NCBI GenBank assembly: GCA_964548535.1
Contig: CAZJRQ010000050.1
Coordinates: 1-13,094, forward strand
Source of the DNA: CAZJRQ01 sp964548535
Lineage (GTDB): Bacteria > Bacillota > Clostridia > Oscillospirales > Ruminococcaceae
Direction of reading: 5' to 3'
Length of the DNA stretch: 13,094 nt
This document shows positions 1-8,146 of this stretch, one piece after another. The first letter of the stretch is position 1; each line of letters begins with the position of its first letter. A program made the position numbers and the translations under genes. The notes under the pieces were generated by a model. It searched no databases and was not told where the DNA came from. It was given only the letters and a program-made list of their open reading frames with translations.

Positions 1-6
1 ATATCG

Positions 7-12
7 TATAAT
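7..12 (+). promoter_or_regulatory. possible -10 box upstream of punA
   Basis: A perfect TATAAT lies 24 bases before the punA start codon. The matching -35 would fall outside the window, so the promoter cannot be confirmed. If used, the 5' leader would be only about 18 bases, just enough to hold the ribosome binding site AGGGGAG at 21-27. Confidence 0.35.
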
Positions 13-36
13 TGAGATTGAGGGGAGAGTATTTTT

Positions 37-870
37 ATGACTTCATATGAAAAGCTAGTAAAATGCTATGATTGCGTTAGAGCAAAAACTGATTTTGTGC
101 CAGAGGTTGCACTTGTTTTGGGTTCAGGACTTGGCGATTATGCCGATTCTGCTGTTGATGTAAAATGCGTGATTGACTATTCAGAAATTGAGGGCTTTCC
201 GCGTTCGACAGTTGAGGGGCATAAGGGCAAATTCATTTTTGGATATGTTGACAATGTTCCAGTAGTTGTAATGCAGGGCAGAGTACATTATTATGAGGGC
301 TATTCAATGGACGACGTTGTTTTGCCAACACGACTAATGTCAATGCTTGGAGCAAAAGTTTTGTTTTTGACAAATGCGTCTGGCGGAATTAATGCTGATT
401 TTACCGCTGGAGATTTCATGCTGATAAACGACCATATTTCGTGCTTTGTGCCTAATCCGTTGGTTGGTGCTAACATTGATGAGATTGGAACAAGATTTCC
501 TGACATGAGCGAAATTTACGATTTGGATTTACGTGAGATAATCAAAAAATCGGCACAAGATTTAGATATAAAACTTCAAGAGGGTGTGTATTTGCAGTTG
601 ACAGGACCATCATTTGAATCACCTGCTGAAATTAGAATGCTTAGAACATTTGGAGCAGATGCGGTTGGAATGTCAACAGTAGTTGAGGCAATTGCGGCGA
701 ATCATGCCGGAATGAAGATTTGCGGAATTTCGTGCGTTGCGAATTTAGCTTGCGGAATGACAGATAATCCGCTTACTCATGCAGAAGTGCAGGAGAGTGC
801 AGACAAAGCAGCACCGAAATTCAAAAAGCTGATTACAGAAAGCATAAAGAATATCAGCAAAGCAAATTAA
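37..870 (+). CDS. punA: purine nucleoside phosphorylase (trimeric PNP family)
   Basis: Cytosolic enzyme that splits inosine, guanosine and their deoxy forms with phosphate, giving free purine and (deoxy)ribose-1-phosphate; purine salvage. The 277-residue length fits the trimeric PNP family. Family signatures seen in order: GSGLG (29-33) in the phosphate-binding loop, GHKG (61-64), GRVHYYEGY (81-89), TNASGGIN (112-119), GPSFESPAEIR (190-200) with the purine-contacting Glu, GMSTVVEAI (211-219), and TDNPLTHAEV (242-251) with the Asn expected to bind the base. The ATG follows AGGGGAG with 9 bases spacing, so the start is well supported. No same-strand partner lies immediately downstream, but an amidohydrolase of the adenosine/SAH deaminase type sits about 1.4 kb away on the opposite strand; deamination of adenosine-like nucleosides would feed this enzyme. 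Intact, no odd residues noted. Confidence 0.95.
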   Translation: MTSYEKLVKCYDCVRAKTDFVPEVALVLGSGLGDYADSAVDVKCVIDYSEIEGFPRSTVEGHKGKFIFGYVDNVPVVVMQGRVHYYEGYSMDDVVLPTRLMSMLGAKVLFLTNASGGINADFTAGDFMLINDHISCFVPNPLVGANIDEIGTRFPDMSEIYDLDLREIIKKSAQDLDIKLQEGVYLQLTGPSFESPAEIRMLRTFGADAVGMSTVVEAIAANHAGMKICGISCVANLACGMTDNPLTHAEVQESADKAAPKFKKLITESIKNISKAN

Positions 871-881
871 AAGTTTTCGGT

Positions 882-903
882 TAAGCCTTTTTTAAAAGGC
901 TTA
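882..903. terminator. inverted repeat after punA, possible weak terminator
   Basis: A perfect 10+10 base palindrome (TAAGCCTTTT, two-base centre, AAAAGGCTTA) begins 12 bases after the punA stop. RNA would form a stem with a T/A-rich top. No clear uridine run follows on the plus strand, so termination would be weak; a boundary or processing hairpin is an alternative. Confidence 0.45.
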
Positions 904-915
904 TAGGGGTAGAGA

Positions 916-930
916 GGGGACAAAGTCCCC
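916..930. repeat. short hairpin GGGGAC-AAA-GTCCCC
   Basis: A 6-bp GC-rich stem with an AAA loop, GC-rich in an otherwise AT-rich spacer. Its style (a G-run/C-run hairpin in an intergenic gap) resembles the hairpin at 12936-12953 in the 3' repeat region, though the sequences differ. Possibly the edge of a dispersed intergenic repeat; function unknown. Confidence 0.5.
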
Positions 931-1316
931 CGACCTTGCAAACCACCTGTAATCAAGAGCAAAAAAGCCACCCAAACAAAAGGCAATGCTAAAACATTTT
1001 AGGAACATGTAAACCTAATTAAAAACAGAACTATAAAATGAAAAATCCGCATTGCCGTCGTATCTTACCCAAATAGCCAACAGATAAGAGTGAAAGCGAT
1101 ATGAAATATCGCTCACGAATTATCGTAAAAGAGCGAAGCGAACATTAAAATATGGGTAGTCAAGTCTAAAACTATGACAATCAACACCTAATAGTGAGCA
1201 GTAGAATACAAAAAATGACAGTAAAACTGATGTGTTTTAGTGATAGTTTTAATGAAAATGTCCATTTTACTGTCCGATAATAATATAACTAATAAAGCCC
1301 AACAATTTTAAGGAGA
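931..1316. other. gene-free spacer with several inverted repeats
   Basis: No credible reading frame on either strand. The stretch holds three separate inverted repeats: GGCAATGC at 982-989 with GCATTGCC at 1049-1056; a tight hairpin AGCGATAT-GAA-ATATCGCT at 1095-1113; and GACAGTAAAA at 1217-1226 with TTTTACTGTC at 1265-1274. The last pair sits just upstream of tcdA. The density of dyads suggests a degenerate intergenic repeat element or an RNA, but I recognise no family. No consensus promoter for tcdA stands out; TATAAC at 1284-1289 is a possible -10 without a good -35. Confidence 0.5.
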
Positions 1317-1328
1317 GTGTTTAAATAC

Positions 1329-2093
1329 ATGTTAAATCAATTTTCAAGAACAGAGCTTATATTTGGCAAGGAGTCAATGGAAAAGCTTAAAAAATCTAGA
1401 GTTGCTGTTTTCGGAATAGGCGGAGTCGGCGGATATACTGTCGAGGCGCTGGCTCGCAGCGGTGTCGGTGCAATTGATTTGATTGATGATGATAAGGTCT
1501 GTCTGACAAATATAAATCGTCAAATTATTGCTACTAGAAAAACTATTGGTAAGTATAAAGTCGACGTTGCTAAAGAACGTGTTGAAGAAATAAATCCTGA
1601 TTGTAAGGTGCTGACTTATAAGAAATTTTATATGCCTGAAACTTCTGGAGAGTTTGATTTTTCACAGTATGACTATGTTGTCGACGCAATAGATACAGTT
1701 ACAGGAAAACTTGAGATGATTGAGCAGGCTGAAAAGTCGGGCACTCCAATTATAAGTTCAATGGGTGCAGGAAACAAGGTTAATCCAGCCGCTTTTGAGG
1801 TCGCAGATATCTATGAAACTTCTGTTTGTCCGCTTGCAAGAGTTATGCGTCAAGAACTCCGTAAGCGTGGAATTAAAAAGCTAAAGGTTGTTTACTCTAA
1901 AGAACAGCCGCTAAAACCAGTTGATGATATGGCAATAAGCTGTCGTCAGCATTGCGTTTGCCCTCCAGGGACAGCGAGAAAATGTACAGAGCGACGTGAT
2001 ATTCCTGGTTCAAATGCATTTGTGCCGTCGGTCGTAGGACTGATTATAGCCAGTGAGATTATTAAGGATTTGACAGGATTTCAAAATGTATAA
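1329..2093 (+). CDS. tcdA: tRNA threonylcarbamoyladenosine dehydratase (E1-like, ThiF/MoeB fold)
   Basis: ATP-dependent enzyme that cyclises the t6A modification at position 37 of ANN-decoding tRNAs to ct6A; cytosolic. The protein has the family's opening (MLNQFSRTEL), the nucleotide-binding GIGGVGG (29-35), IDDDKV followed by TNINRQ (about 52-65) for ATP contacts, DAID (119-122), SMGAGNK (144-150) and a cysteine-rich segment (C205, C209, C211, C219) before the C-terminal helix. It is 254 residues, normal for TcdA. A GTG 12 bases upstream at 1317 is in frame, but it overlaps the AAGGAGAG ribosome binding site, so the ATG at 1329, where homologues begin, is preferred. It stands alone, with a repeat-rich spacer before it and a strong terminator after it. 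Other E1-like proteins (ThiF, MoeB, HesA) are alternatives, but SMGAGNK and the N-terminus favour TcdA. Confidence 0.9.
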   Translation: MLNQFSRTELIFGKESMEKLKKSRVAVFGIGGVGGYTVEALARSGVGAIDLIDDDKVCLTNINRQIIATRKTIGKYKVDVAKERVEEINPDCKVLTYKKFYMPETSGEFDFSQYDYVVDAIDTVTGKLEMIEQAEKSGTPIISSMGAGNKVNPAAFEVADIYETSVCPLARVMRQELRKRGIKKLKVVYSKEQPLKPVDDMAISCRQHCVCPPGTARKCTERRDIPGSNAFVPSVVGLIIASEIIKDLTGFQNV

Positions 2094-2165
2094 GAACTTT
2101 CTAGGGATGTTATAACATTTCTATACAAGTCTTTTATAGTTATAGGTAAAATAAATGACGATATA

Positions 2166-2210
2166 AAAAAGCACATAGTCGAGCGAAAATCGCTTGACTA
2201 TGTGCTTTTT
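2166..2210. terminator. bidirectional intrinsic terminator between tcdA and mtaD
   Basis: A 21-bp stem with an AAA loop: the 15-base arms 2166-2180 and 2196-2210 pair perfectly and GAGCGA (2181-2186) pairs with TCGCTT (2190-2195), with one G-T pair. The outer A5/T5 gives a uridine run on both strands, so it can end both convergent transcripts. Confidence 0.92.
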
Positions 2211-2220
2211 GTACTCTGTG

Positions 2221-3504
2221 TTATCTGTTTTTTAAAGCCTGCATATGCTCATTGCACTGTTGATAAATTCGTTTTGGATCCTCTCCAATGTTGAAAATTC
2301 CGTTCTCGTAAAGAATGCGACCAGCACACATTGTAAGCTTGATATTCTGCTTTGAACCGCTGTAAACAATGTTCTTTGCAATGTTGTTCAGCGGCTGCAT
2401 ATTTGGCTGACAAAGGTCGATTACGATTAAATCAGCCTGCTGTCCAACCTCAATTGCTGTGCAGTTATCTAGCCCCATAGCAAGTGCAGAGCCGTTTGTA
2501 GCAGCGTTAAGAACACTTTCAGCTGGACACTCAGCAGCACTGTTTTGATTGATTTTTTGAAGTCCTGTCATCAAGAACATTTCACGGAACATATCAAGAC
2601 AGTTGTTGCTCGCCGCTCCGTCAGTTCCAAGTGCTATGTTAACACCTTTCTCCTGCATTTTTGTAATCGGAGCAATTCCGCTTGCAAGCTTTGTGTTAGA
2701 GCCAGGACAGCTTACTGCCCAAACGTTACGCTTTTTGAAAATATCCATGTCATTTTCAGTAAAATGAACACAGTGAAAACCTGCACCGCCGTAGTTGTAA
2801 ATTCCTAGAGATTCAAAAAGTTCAGTTGGAGTTTTATTATACTTTTCAATACATTCACGAGCCTCTTTAGCAGTTTCAGAATTATGCACGCTAACAGGAG
2901 CTTTGTATTTTTTAGCAAGCTCAGCAATGGCCTCCATAAGTTCAAATTCAGCAGTGTATTCAGCATGAAAACCTAGTCGATATGAAACAAGCGGATTTTT
3001 GCCGTTAAATTTGTTATAATTATCTTCAAGACGTGTAATGCTTGACTTGTCACCGCTGATTGCACCGCACATTACAGTTCTGAAGCCAGACTCTACAATT
3101 GCTTTGTAATAATCGTCAAGCTCAAAATACATATCAAAGCTTGCAGTAACTCCGCTAGTAAGATATTCTAAAATTGCAAGCTTTGAAAACCAGTAAACAT
3201 CCTCACCGGTAAGCTTAGCCTCCATTGGGAATACCTGCTGAAAAAGCCAGTCCTGTAACGGCAAATCATCAGCATACGAACGCAAAAATGTCATAGCAGA
3301 ATGAGTGTGTGCATTCTTAAATGACGGCATAAGAAGATTTCCCTCAAGGTCATACTCACGGTCAAACTCAGTAGCCTTTAGCTGTTCGTTTGTAGGATTT
3401 CCAATAAAGAAAATCTTGTCATCATCAACCCAAACCTCTTGTTCAGTGATGTCAGTGCTGTTTTTACTCATAGTCATGATTTTTCCGTTTTTAAATCTAA
3501 TCAT
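2221..3504 (-). CDS. mtaD: 5-methylthioadenosine/S-adenosylhomocysteine deaminase-type amidohydrolase
   Basis: Metal-dependent amidohydrolase expected to deaminate the adenine ring of S-adenosylhomocysteine, methylthioadenosine and often adenosine, giving the inosyl forms; cytosolic. Metal and substrate residues follow the subtype: HTH (H66, H68) after the first strand, H180 in GFHAEYT, HNSE (H207, E210), the HCVHFTE segment (244-250) and D295 in GTDGAASNN. The 427-residue length is usual. The start is fixed by AAGGAGC (3511-3517 on the minus strand), 6 bases before ATG. It has its own consensus promoter and ends at the shared terminator. With the nearby purine nucleoside phosphorylase it would form a deaminate-then-phosphorolyse salvage route, which is inference from family knowledge. 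Other cyclic amidine deaminases (guanine deaminase, SsnA-like, TrzA/AtzB-like) share the fold, so exact substrate is uncertain. Confidence 0.85.
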   Translation of the reverse strand: MIRFKNGKIMTMSKNSTDITEQEVWVDDDKIFFIGNPTNEQLKATEFDREYDLEGNLLMPSFKNAHTHSAMTFLRSYADDLPLQDWLFQQVFPMEAKLTGEDVYWFSKLAILEYLTSGVTASFDMYFELDDYYKAIVESGFRTVMCGAISGDKSSITRLEDNYNKFNGKNPLVSYRLGFHAEYTAEFELMEAIAELAKKYKAPVSVHNSETAKEARECIEKYNKTPTELFESLGIYNYGGAGFHCVHFTENDMDIFKKRNVWAVSCPGSNTKLASGIAPITKMQEKGVNIALGTDGAASNNCLDMFREMFLMTGLQKINQNSAAECPAESVLNAATNGSALAMGLDNCTAIEVGQQADLIVIDLCQPNMQPLNNIAKNIVYSGSKQNIKLTMCAGRILYENGIFNIGEDPKRIYQQCNEHMQALKNR

Positions 3505-3538
3505 AATATAGCTCCTTAATTCATAATTAATTGATTAT

Positions 3539-3567
3539 ATTATACCACAAAAAAATCTTTGTTACAA
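3539..3567 (-). promoter_or_regulatory. mtaD promoter (extended -10)
   Basis: On the minus strand TTGTAA (3562-3567) is 17 bases from TATAAT (3539-3544), with TG at the extended -10 position (3546-3547). Transcription would begin near 3532, giving a leader of about 28 bases that holds little beyond the ribosome binding site. Confidence 0.8.
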
Positions 3568-3617
3568 TATCAATAAATAAAATTTATATTGAAAGCAGGA
3601 TTTATAGGGATTTTGTA

Positions 3618-3646
3618 TTGCAATTTGTATTAAAAAATGTTATACT
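3618..3646 (+). promoter_or_regulatory. promoter for the small membrane protein and proS
   Basis: TTGCAA (3618-3623), a 17-base spacer and TATACT (3641-3646), with TG at 3638-3639 forming an extended -10. Transcription would begin near 3653, leaving about 42 bases before the GTG at 3695. That leader is too short for a T-box, so proS does not appear to be controlled by a tRNA-sensing leader from here. Confidence 0.75.
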
Positions 3647-3694
3647 TATTTGTATCTAATTGAATTTAGAGTTGATTTGAAGGGGGATGTTTTT

Positions 3695-4003
3695 GTGGAT
3701 AAGGAACTAGTTGATTTGCTTTTACAGCTTGGATTAGGTGTTGTAGTAGTTATGCTTGCTATTATTGCCTGCACGTTGCTAACTCCAAAGCTTGCAAAAC
3801 TTATTGAAAAAAGACATCCTGCGGATAACCCTAATCCCGAAAGGGTGGATAATGATGAAGTTGAGCCTTGTGAAAGTCCGCCTGAAGTTAGGGGAGCTTT
3901 TGATGCTCAAAAAGAAGAATATGATTTGAATTACAAAATTTACAATAAAGATATATATGGAGTTGATTTTAAACATGGCAAAGAAAAACGAAAAAATGGT
4001 TGA
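3695..4003 (+). CDS. small single-pass membrane protein upstream of proS
   Basis: 102 residues, function not recognised. Residues about 7-30 form one hydrophobic helix (LLLQLGLGVVVVMLAIIACTLLT), followed by a basic stretch (KLAKLIEKR) that predicts a cytoplasmic, charged C-terminal tail. The tail is rich in Pro, Glu, Asp and Lys and lacks an evident fold. The helix-plus-basic-edge pattern recalls short gamma-type subunits of sodium-pump decarboxylases (OadG-like), but no alpha or beta subunit is nearby, so I do not assign that role. GTG at 3695 is chosen because AGGGGGATG (3681-3689) precedes it at normal spacing; an in-frame TTG at 3650 would lie upstream of that site with none of its own. 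Its 3' end overlaps proS by 29 bases in another frame, implying translational coupling. Confidence 0.7.
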   Translation: MDKELVDLLLQLGLGVVVVMLAIIACTLLTPKLAKLIEKRHPADNPNPERVDNDEVEPCESPPEVRGAFDAQKEEYDLNYKIYNKDIYGVDFKHGKEKRKNG

Positions 4004-5432
4004 CGCAATTACTTCAATGGATGAAGATTTTGCAAAGTGGTATACTGATATCTGCAAAAAGGCGGAGCTTATTGAATATACAAGCGTAAAGGGCTGTATG
4101 GTAATTCGTCCTTACGGCTACGCAATTTGGGAGAATATTCAGAGAATTCTTGACGGAATGTTCAAAGAAACTGGGCATGAGAATGTATGTATGCCTATGT
4201 TTATTCCTGAAAGTTTACTTCAAAAGGAAAAGGACCACGTTGAGGGATTTGCACCAGAGGTTGCATGGGTAACTCACGGCGGTTCTGAAAAGCTTGAGGA
4301 TAGACTTTGTGTTCGCCCAACATCAGAAACACTTTTCTGCGAGCATTACTCAAATATTATTCATTCATACAGAGATTTGCCAAAGTTGTATAATCAGTGG
4401 GTTTCTGTAGTTCGCTGGGAAAAAACAACACGTCCATTTTTGCGTTCAAGAGAGTTCTTGTGGCAGGAAGGGCATACAATTCATGAAACAGCAGAAGAGG
4501 CAATTGTTGAAACAGAAAAAATGCTTAATGTATATTCTGATTTCTGCGAAAATGCACTTGCAATGCCAGTTGTAAAGGGTAAAAAGACTGAAAGCGACAA
4601 GTTTGCTGGAGCAGTTTCAACTTATGCAATCGAGGCTTTAATGCATGACGGAAAGGCTTTGCAGGCAGGAACTTCACATTATTTCGGTGATGGTTTTGCA
4701 AAGGCTTTTGACATTCAGTTTACAAATAAACAAAACAAACCAGAGTATCCTCACCAGACATCATGGGGAGTAACAACACGTCTAATCGGTGCAATTATTA
4801 TGACACATGGTGATGACAATGGTTTGGCACTTCCACCAGCAGTAGCACCAATTCAGGTAGCGATTATTCCTATTGCACAGCACAAGGAGGGCGTACTTGA
4901 AAAGGCTAACGAGCTTGCTGAAAAGCTAAAGGCAATTGGCGTTCGTGTTAAGGTTGACGATTCTGAAAATTCACCAGGCTGGAAGTTTGCAGAGTACGAG
5001 ATGAAGGGTGTCCCTGTAAGAGTTGAGATTGGACCTAAGGATATTGAGAATAATCAGTGTGTTGTTGTAACAAGACACAATCGTGAAAAGACATTTGTAT
5101 CGCTTGAGAATAATCTTGAAACATTCAGTGCAGAGGTAGTAGAAAAGCTTCAGGCTGTACGCGACGGACTTTTTGCAAAGGCGATTGAAAATCGTAAGAA
5201 CAAGACATATCAGTGCAAGACAATGGAAGAAATTATTTCAGCACTTGAAGAAAAGGGCGACGGTTTTGTTGAGGCAATGTGGTGCGGCGATGAGGCTTGT
5301 GAGAATGAGGTTAAGGAAAAAACTGGAGTAGGTTCAAGATGTATTCCATTAGACCAGCACGAGGTATCTGACAAATGCGTATGCTGCGGAAAGCCAGCAA
5401 CACAAATGGTTCTATGGGCAAAAGCTTATTAA
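3975..5432 (+). CDS. proS: prolyl-tRNA synthetase, archaeal/eukaryote-like short type
   Basis: Class II aminoacyl-tRNA synthetase that charges tRNA-Pro with proline in the cytosol. The 485-residue protein shows RPTSET (114-119), motif 2 (TTRPFLRSREFLWQEGHT, 151-168) running into the catalytic core with no editing insertion, GTSHYFGDGFAKAF (232-245), motif 3 (TTRLIGAIIMTHGDD, 267-281), an anticodon-binding domain (about 290-400) and a cysteine-bearing C-terminal domain (C437, C442, C456, C468, C470, C471) ending in the aromatic WAKAY. This is the ProS type 3 layout shared with archaea and many Clostridia, unlike the long E. coli type. An in-frame ATG at 3957 adds six residues; MAKKNEKMV at 3975 matches the usual family start, with GGAG (3959-3962) upstream. 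It is co-transcribed with the small membrane protein it overlaps. Confidence 0.95.
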   Translation: MAKKNEKMVDAITSMDEDFAKWYTDICKKAELIEYTSVKGCMVIRPYGYAIWENIQRILDGMFKETGHENVCMPMFIPESLLQKEKDHVEGFAPEVAWVTHGGSEKLEDRLCVRPTSETLFCEHYSNIIHSYRDLPKLYNQWVSVVRWEKTTRPFLRSREFLWQEGHTIHETAEEAIVETEKMLNVYSDFCENALAMPVVKGKKTESDKFAGAVSTYAIEALMHDGKALQAGTSHYFGDGFAKAFDIQFTNKQNKPEYPHQTSWGVTTRLIGAIIMTHGDDNGLALPPAVAPIQVAIIPIAQHKEGVLEKANELAEKLKAIGVRVKVDDSENSPGWKFAEYEMKGVPVRVEIGPKDIENNQCVVVTRHNREKTFVSLENNLETFSAEVVEKLQAVRDGLFAKAIENRKNKTYQCKTMEEIISALEEKGDGFVEAMWCGDEACENEVKEKTGVGSRCIPLDQHEVSDKCVCCGKPATQMVLWAKAY

Positions 5433-5495
5433 CATGTTCACGCAAAATCAAAAATCTTCGCGAAAAATAAACAACAATTAAATTTATTTATAAAC

Positions 5496-5535
5496 AAAAG
5501 AGCAACTCGAGAATAATCCGAGTTGCTCTTTTGCT
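5496..5535. terminator. intrinsic terminator after proS, usable from both strands
   Basis: Perfect 14-bp arms (5496-5509 and 5519-5532) around a 9-base loop, with four A at the outer left and four T at the outer right followed by a T-rich tail. It lies between the convergent proS and cellobiose phosphorylase genes and can stop both. Confidence 0.88.
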
Positions 5536-5600
5536 TTATATATTTGGATATGGAATTCTTAGTTAATCACGCATATAATTATACAAGAATTTATCAAACT

Positions 5601-8063
5601 TTATACCCCTTGTGATAGTACAACTTCAACATCATGCTCAGTATTTGGTTCGAAAACCGGCAGAACATTTCCGTTAATTTTCACACCGTCTACAGTAATT
5701 GAACCGATACCCTTTGATACATGCTCTGGGTTCTTGATTGTAATGTTATAAGTGTTATCTCTGTATTTTCTAGTTAGAGTATATCCGTCCCACTCTGTTG
5801 GAATACATGGGTCAATCTTTAGTCCGTTGTAGTCAGGAATTATACCAAGAATATATTGTGATACCGCTACAAAGTTCCAAGCGGCAGTTCCAGTCAGCCA
5901 TGAGTTCTTAGCCTCACCGTGACGTTTTGCGTCCTTGCCTGCAATCATTTGAGCGTAAACGTATGGCTCTGTACGATGTAAATCTGAAATGCCCTCTAGA
6001 TATGCAGGAGCAATCTTTGAGTAGTATTCAAATGCTTGGTCGCCATTTCCAAGTACAGCCTCCGCACAGATTATCCATGCATTGTTGTGGCAGAATATTC
6101 CAGCATTTTCCTTGTATCCGGCAGGATAAGTTGAAATTTCACCATATTCAATGAAGTACTTTGTGAAAGCAGGATTGTTTAGAACCAAACCGTAATCAGT
6201 GTCAAGATATTTCTTAACGCTTGCCATTGTCAGCCTGTCTTTTCCAGATTCAGCACCAAGTCCAGCCATAACAGCAAAGCCCTGTGGTTCGATGAAAATT
6301 TTGCCCTCTTCGCATTCGTTTGAGCCGATTTTCTTGCCGAAATCGTCATAAGCACGCAAGAACCATTCACCGTCAAATCCATGTTCAAGAGTGTTTTTGT
6401 TCATTTCTTCGATAGCCGAATTTGCCTTTTTAGCCTCATCATCTTGCCCCTTGTATTTGCAAAGAGCAACATATTCAGGTCCGATAAACGCCATCATTGC
6501 CGCAACCATAACCGATTCAGCTACGCGGCTGTATTTCTCATCGCCATACTTAGGTGATGTATAAGTCTGGAAACTGTCACCAGGAGTATCCGAGAAACAG
6601 CTTAGATTCAAACAGTCGTTCCAGTCCGCTCTCATAGCAAGAGGAAGTCCGTGAGGTCCTACATATTTTGCAACATGCCAGAAACTTTGCTTTAAATGGT
6701 GCATCATTGTCTGAGCTTTTTCAGGATTGTTATCATAAGGAACCATTTCATCAAGGATTCCGTAATCTCCAGTTTCCTTGATGTATTGAGCAGTTGACAA
6801 AATCATCCATAGTGGATCGTCAGAGAAATCTCCGCCAACTTCGTCATTTCCCTTTTTAGTCAAAGGCTGATACTGATGATAACATCCGCCGTCCTCAAGC
6901 TGAGTTGCAGCAAGGTCCAAAATACGCTCCCTTGCACGTTCAGGAATTTGGTGAACAAATCCAAGCAAGTCCTGATTAGAATCTCTAAAGCCCATTCCGC
7001 GACCAATTCCGCTCTCGAAATAAGATGCAGAACGTGACATGTTAAATGTAACCATGCACTGATATTGGTTCCAAATGTTAACCATTCTGTCAAGCTTTTC
7101 GTCTTCGGAATTCACACTGTATTTTGATAGCAGATTATCCCAAGTAGCTTTAAGTTCTTCAAGCGCCTTGTCAGCTTTTTCGACAGTATTCATCTGCTCA
7201 ATCATAGCGTGTGCCTTTGATTTGTTCATTGAACCGTCAGCATTAAATTTTTCAGACTCATCATTTTCAACATAGCCAAGCAAGAATACAAATTCCTTTG
7301 TTTCTCCAGCTTCGAGAGTGCAGTCAAAGTAGTGTGAAGCGATTGGTGACCAACCGTCAGCAACTGAGTTATTTGACTTTCCAGCAACAACAGCCTGAGG
7401 ATTTTCAAAGCCATTATAAAGACCAGTAAATGATTCGCGGTCGGTATCAAAGCCGTCAATCTTCGCATTTACGCTATAAAATGCAAAGTGATTTCGTCGC
7501 TCTTTGTATTCAGTTTTGTGATAAATTGTCGAGCCTTCAATCTCAACTTCACCAGTGTTAAAGTTTCTCTGGAAGTTTGTTGTATCATCCTGAGCATTCC
7601 AAAGACACCATTCTGTGAAAGAGAACAGTTTGAAATTTCTCTTGATACCAGAATTATTTTTGATAATAACTTTTTGAACTTCGCCGTTAAAATTTTGAGG
7701 AACAAAGAAAGTTACTTCAGCACTGATACCATTTTTCTCGCCGTTTATAATAGTATATCCCATTCCGTGACGGCAAGAGTAATTATCAAGTTCAGTCTTA
7801 ACAGGCGACCAGCCAGGTGACCAAATATCCTCACCGTCGTTAATATAGAAATATCTTCCGCCCATGTCAACAGGGACATTGTTGTAGCGGTAACGAGTAA
7901 TTCTTCTAAGACGTGCGTCCTTGTAGAAGTGGTAACCTCCAGCAGTATTTGAGATTAGCGAGAAAAATTCCTGAGTTCCAAGATAGTTAATCCATGGATA
8001 AGGAGTTTTTGGATTGGTGATGACATACTCTTTGTTAGCGTCATCAAAAAAACCGAAATTCAT
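5601..8063 (-). CDS. cellobiose phosphorylase (GH94)
   Basis: Cytosolic inverting phosphorylase: cellobiose plus phosphate gives alpha-glucose-1-phosphate and glucose, saving ATP when cellulose fragments are used. The 820-residue protein is collinear with known clostridial enzymes of about 810 residues. The N-terminus (NFGFFDD..YVITNPKTPYPWINYLG) is diagnostic; an N-terminal beta-sandwich is followed by a helical barrel with GFRDSNQDLLGF (358-369), RADWNDCLN (478-486, carrying the family's catalytic Asp), NAGIFCHNNAW (653-663) with the phosphate-site His, and TGTAAWN (724-730). The ATG at 8063 follows AAAGGTGG by 8 bases; an in-frame GTG at 8075 lies inside that site and is rejected. It is the second gene of an operon after an aldose epimerase, 83 bases downstream. 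Cellodextrin phosphorylase is the main alternative, but length and N-terminus favour cellobiose. Confidence 0.92.
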   Translation of the reverse strand: MNFGFFDDANKEYVITNPKTPYPWINYLGTQEFFSLISNTAGGYHFYKDARLRRITRYRYNNVPVDMGGRYFYINDGEDIWSPGWSPVKTELDNYSCRHGMGYTIINGEKNGISAEVTFFVPQNFNGEVQKVIIKNNSGIKRNFKLFSFTEWCLWNAQDDTTNFQRNFNTGEVEIEGSTIYHKTEYKERRNHFAFYSVNAKIDGFDTDRESFTGLYNGFENPQAVVAGKSNNSVADGWSPIASHYFDCTLEAGETKEFVFLLGYVENDESEKFNADGSMNKSKAHAMIEQMNTVEKADKALEELKATWDNLLSKYSVNSEDEKLDRMVNIWNQYQCMVTFNMSRSASYFESGIGRGMGFRDSNQDLLGFVHQIPERARERILDLAATQLEDGGCYHQYQPLTKKGNDEVGGDFSDDPLWMILSTAQYIKETGDYGILDEMVPYDNNPEKAQTMMHHLKQSFWHVAKYVGPHGLPLAMRADWNDCLNLSCFSDTPGDSFQTYTSPKYGDEKYSRVAESVMVAAMMAFIGPEYVALCKYKGQDDEAKKANSAIEEMNKNTLEHGFDGEWFLRAYDDFGKKIGSNECEEGKIFIEPQGFAVMAGLGAESGKDRLTMASVKKYLDTDYGLVLNNPAFTKYFIEYGEISTYPAGYKENAGIFCHNNAWIICAEAVLGNGDQAFEYYSKIAPAYLEGISDLHRTEPYVYAQMIAGKDAKRHGEAKNSWLTGTAAWNFVAVSQYILGIIPDYNGLKIDPCIPTEWDGYTLTRKYRDNTYNITIKNPEHVSKGIGSITVDGVKINGNVLPVFEPNTEHDVEVVLSQGV

Positions 8064-8094
8064 TGCAAAATCCACCTTTCATTAATTATTTTTG

Positions 8095-8122
8095 TTTATA
8101 AAAATTTGAATAAAAATGCCAA
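8095..8122 (-). promoter_or_regulatory. possible internal promoter for cellobiose phosphorylase
   Basis: In the gap between the two operon genes the minus strand reads TTGGCA (8117-8122), 16 bases, TATAAA (8095-8100). Both boxes are one base or so off consensus. It could boost the phosphorylase over the epimerase, but the very AT-rich context makes chance matches likely. Confidence 0.4.
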
Positions 8123-8146
8123 TAATATAGATAATACTTTATTAGC

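Noticed and set aside
2107..2118. Perfect 12-bp palindrome ATGTTATAACAT after tcdA
   Set aside because: AT-rich, downstream of the gene and upstream of the terminator; no promoter nearby, so an operator role is not supported.
3653..3695. Possible T-box leader before proS
   Set aside because: The leader from the predicted start is about 42 bases, far too short, and no terminator/antiterminator or T-box core is present.
7075..7820. Antisense frames opposite the cellobiose phosphorylase gene
   Set aside because: They are shadows of a well-supported long gene, without ribosome binding sites or recognisable domains.
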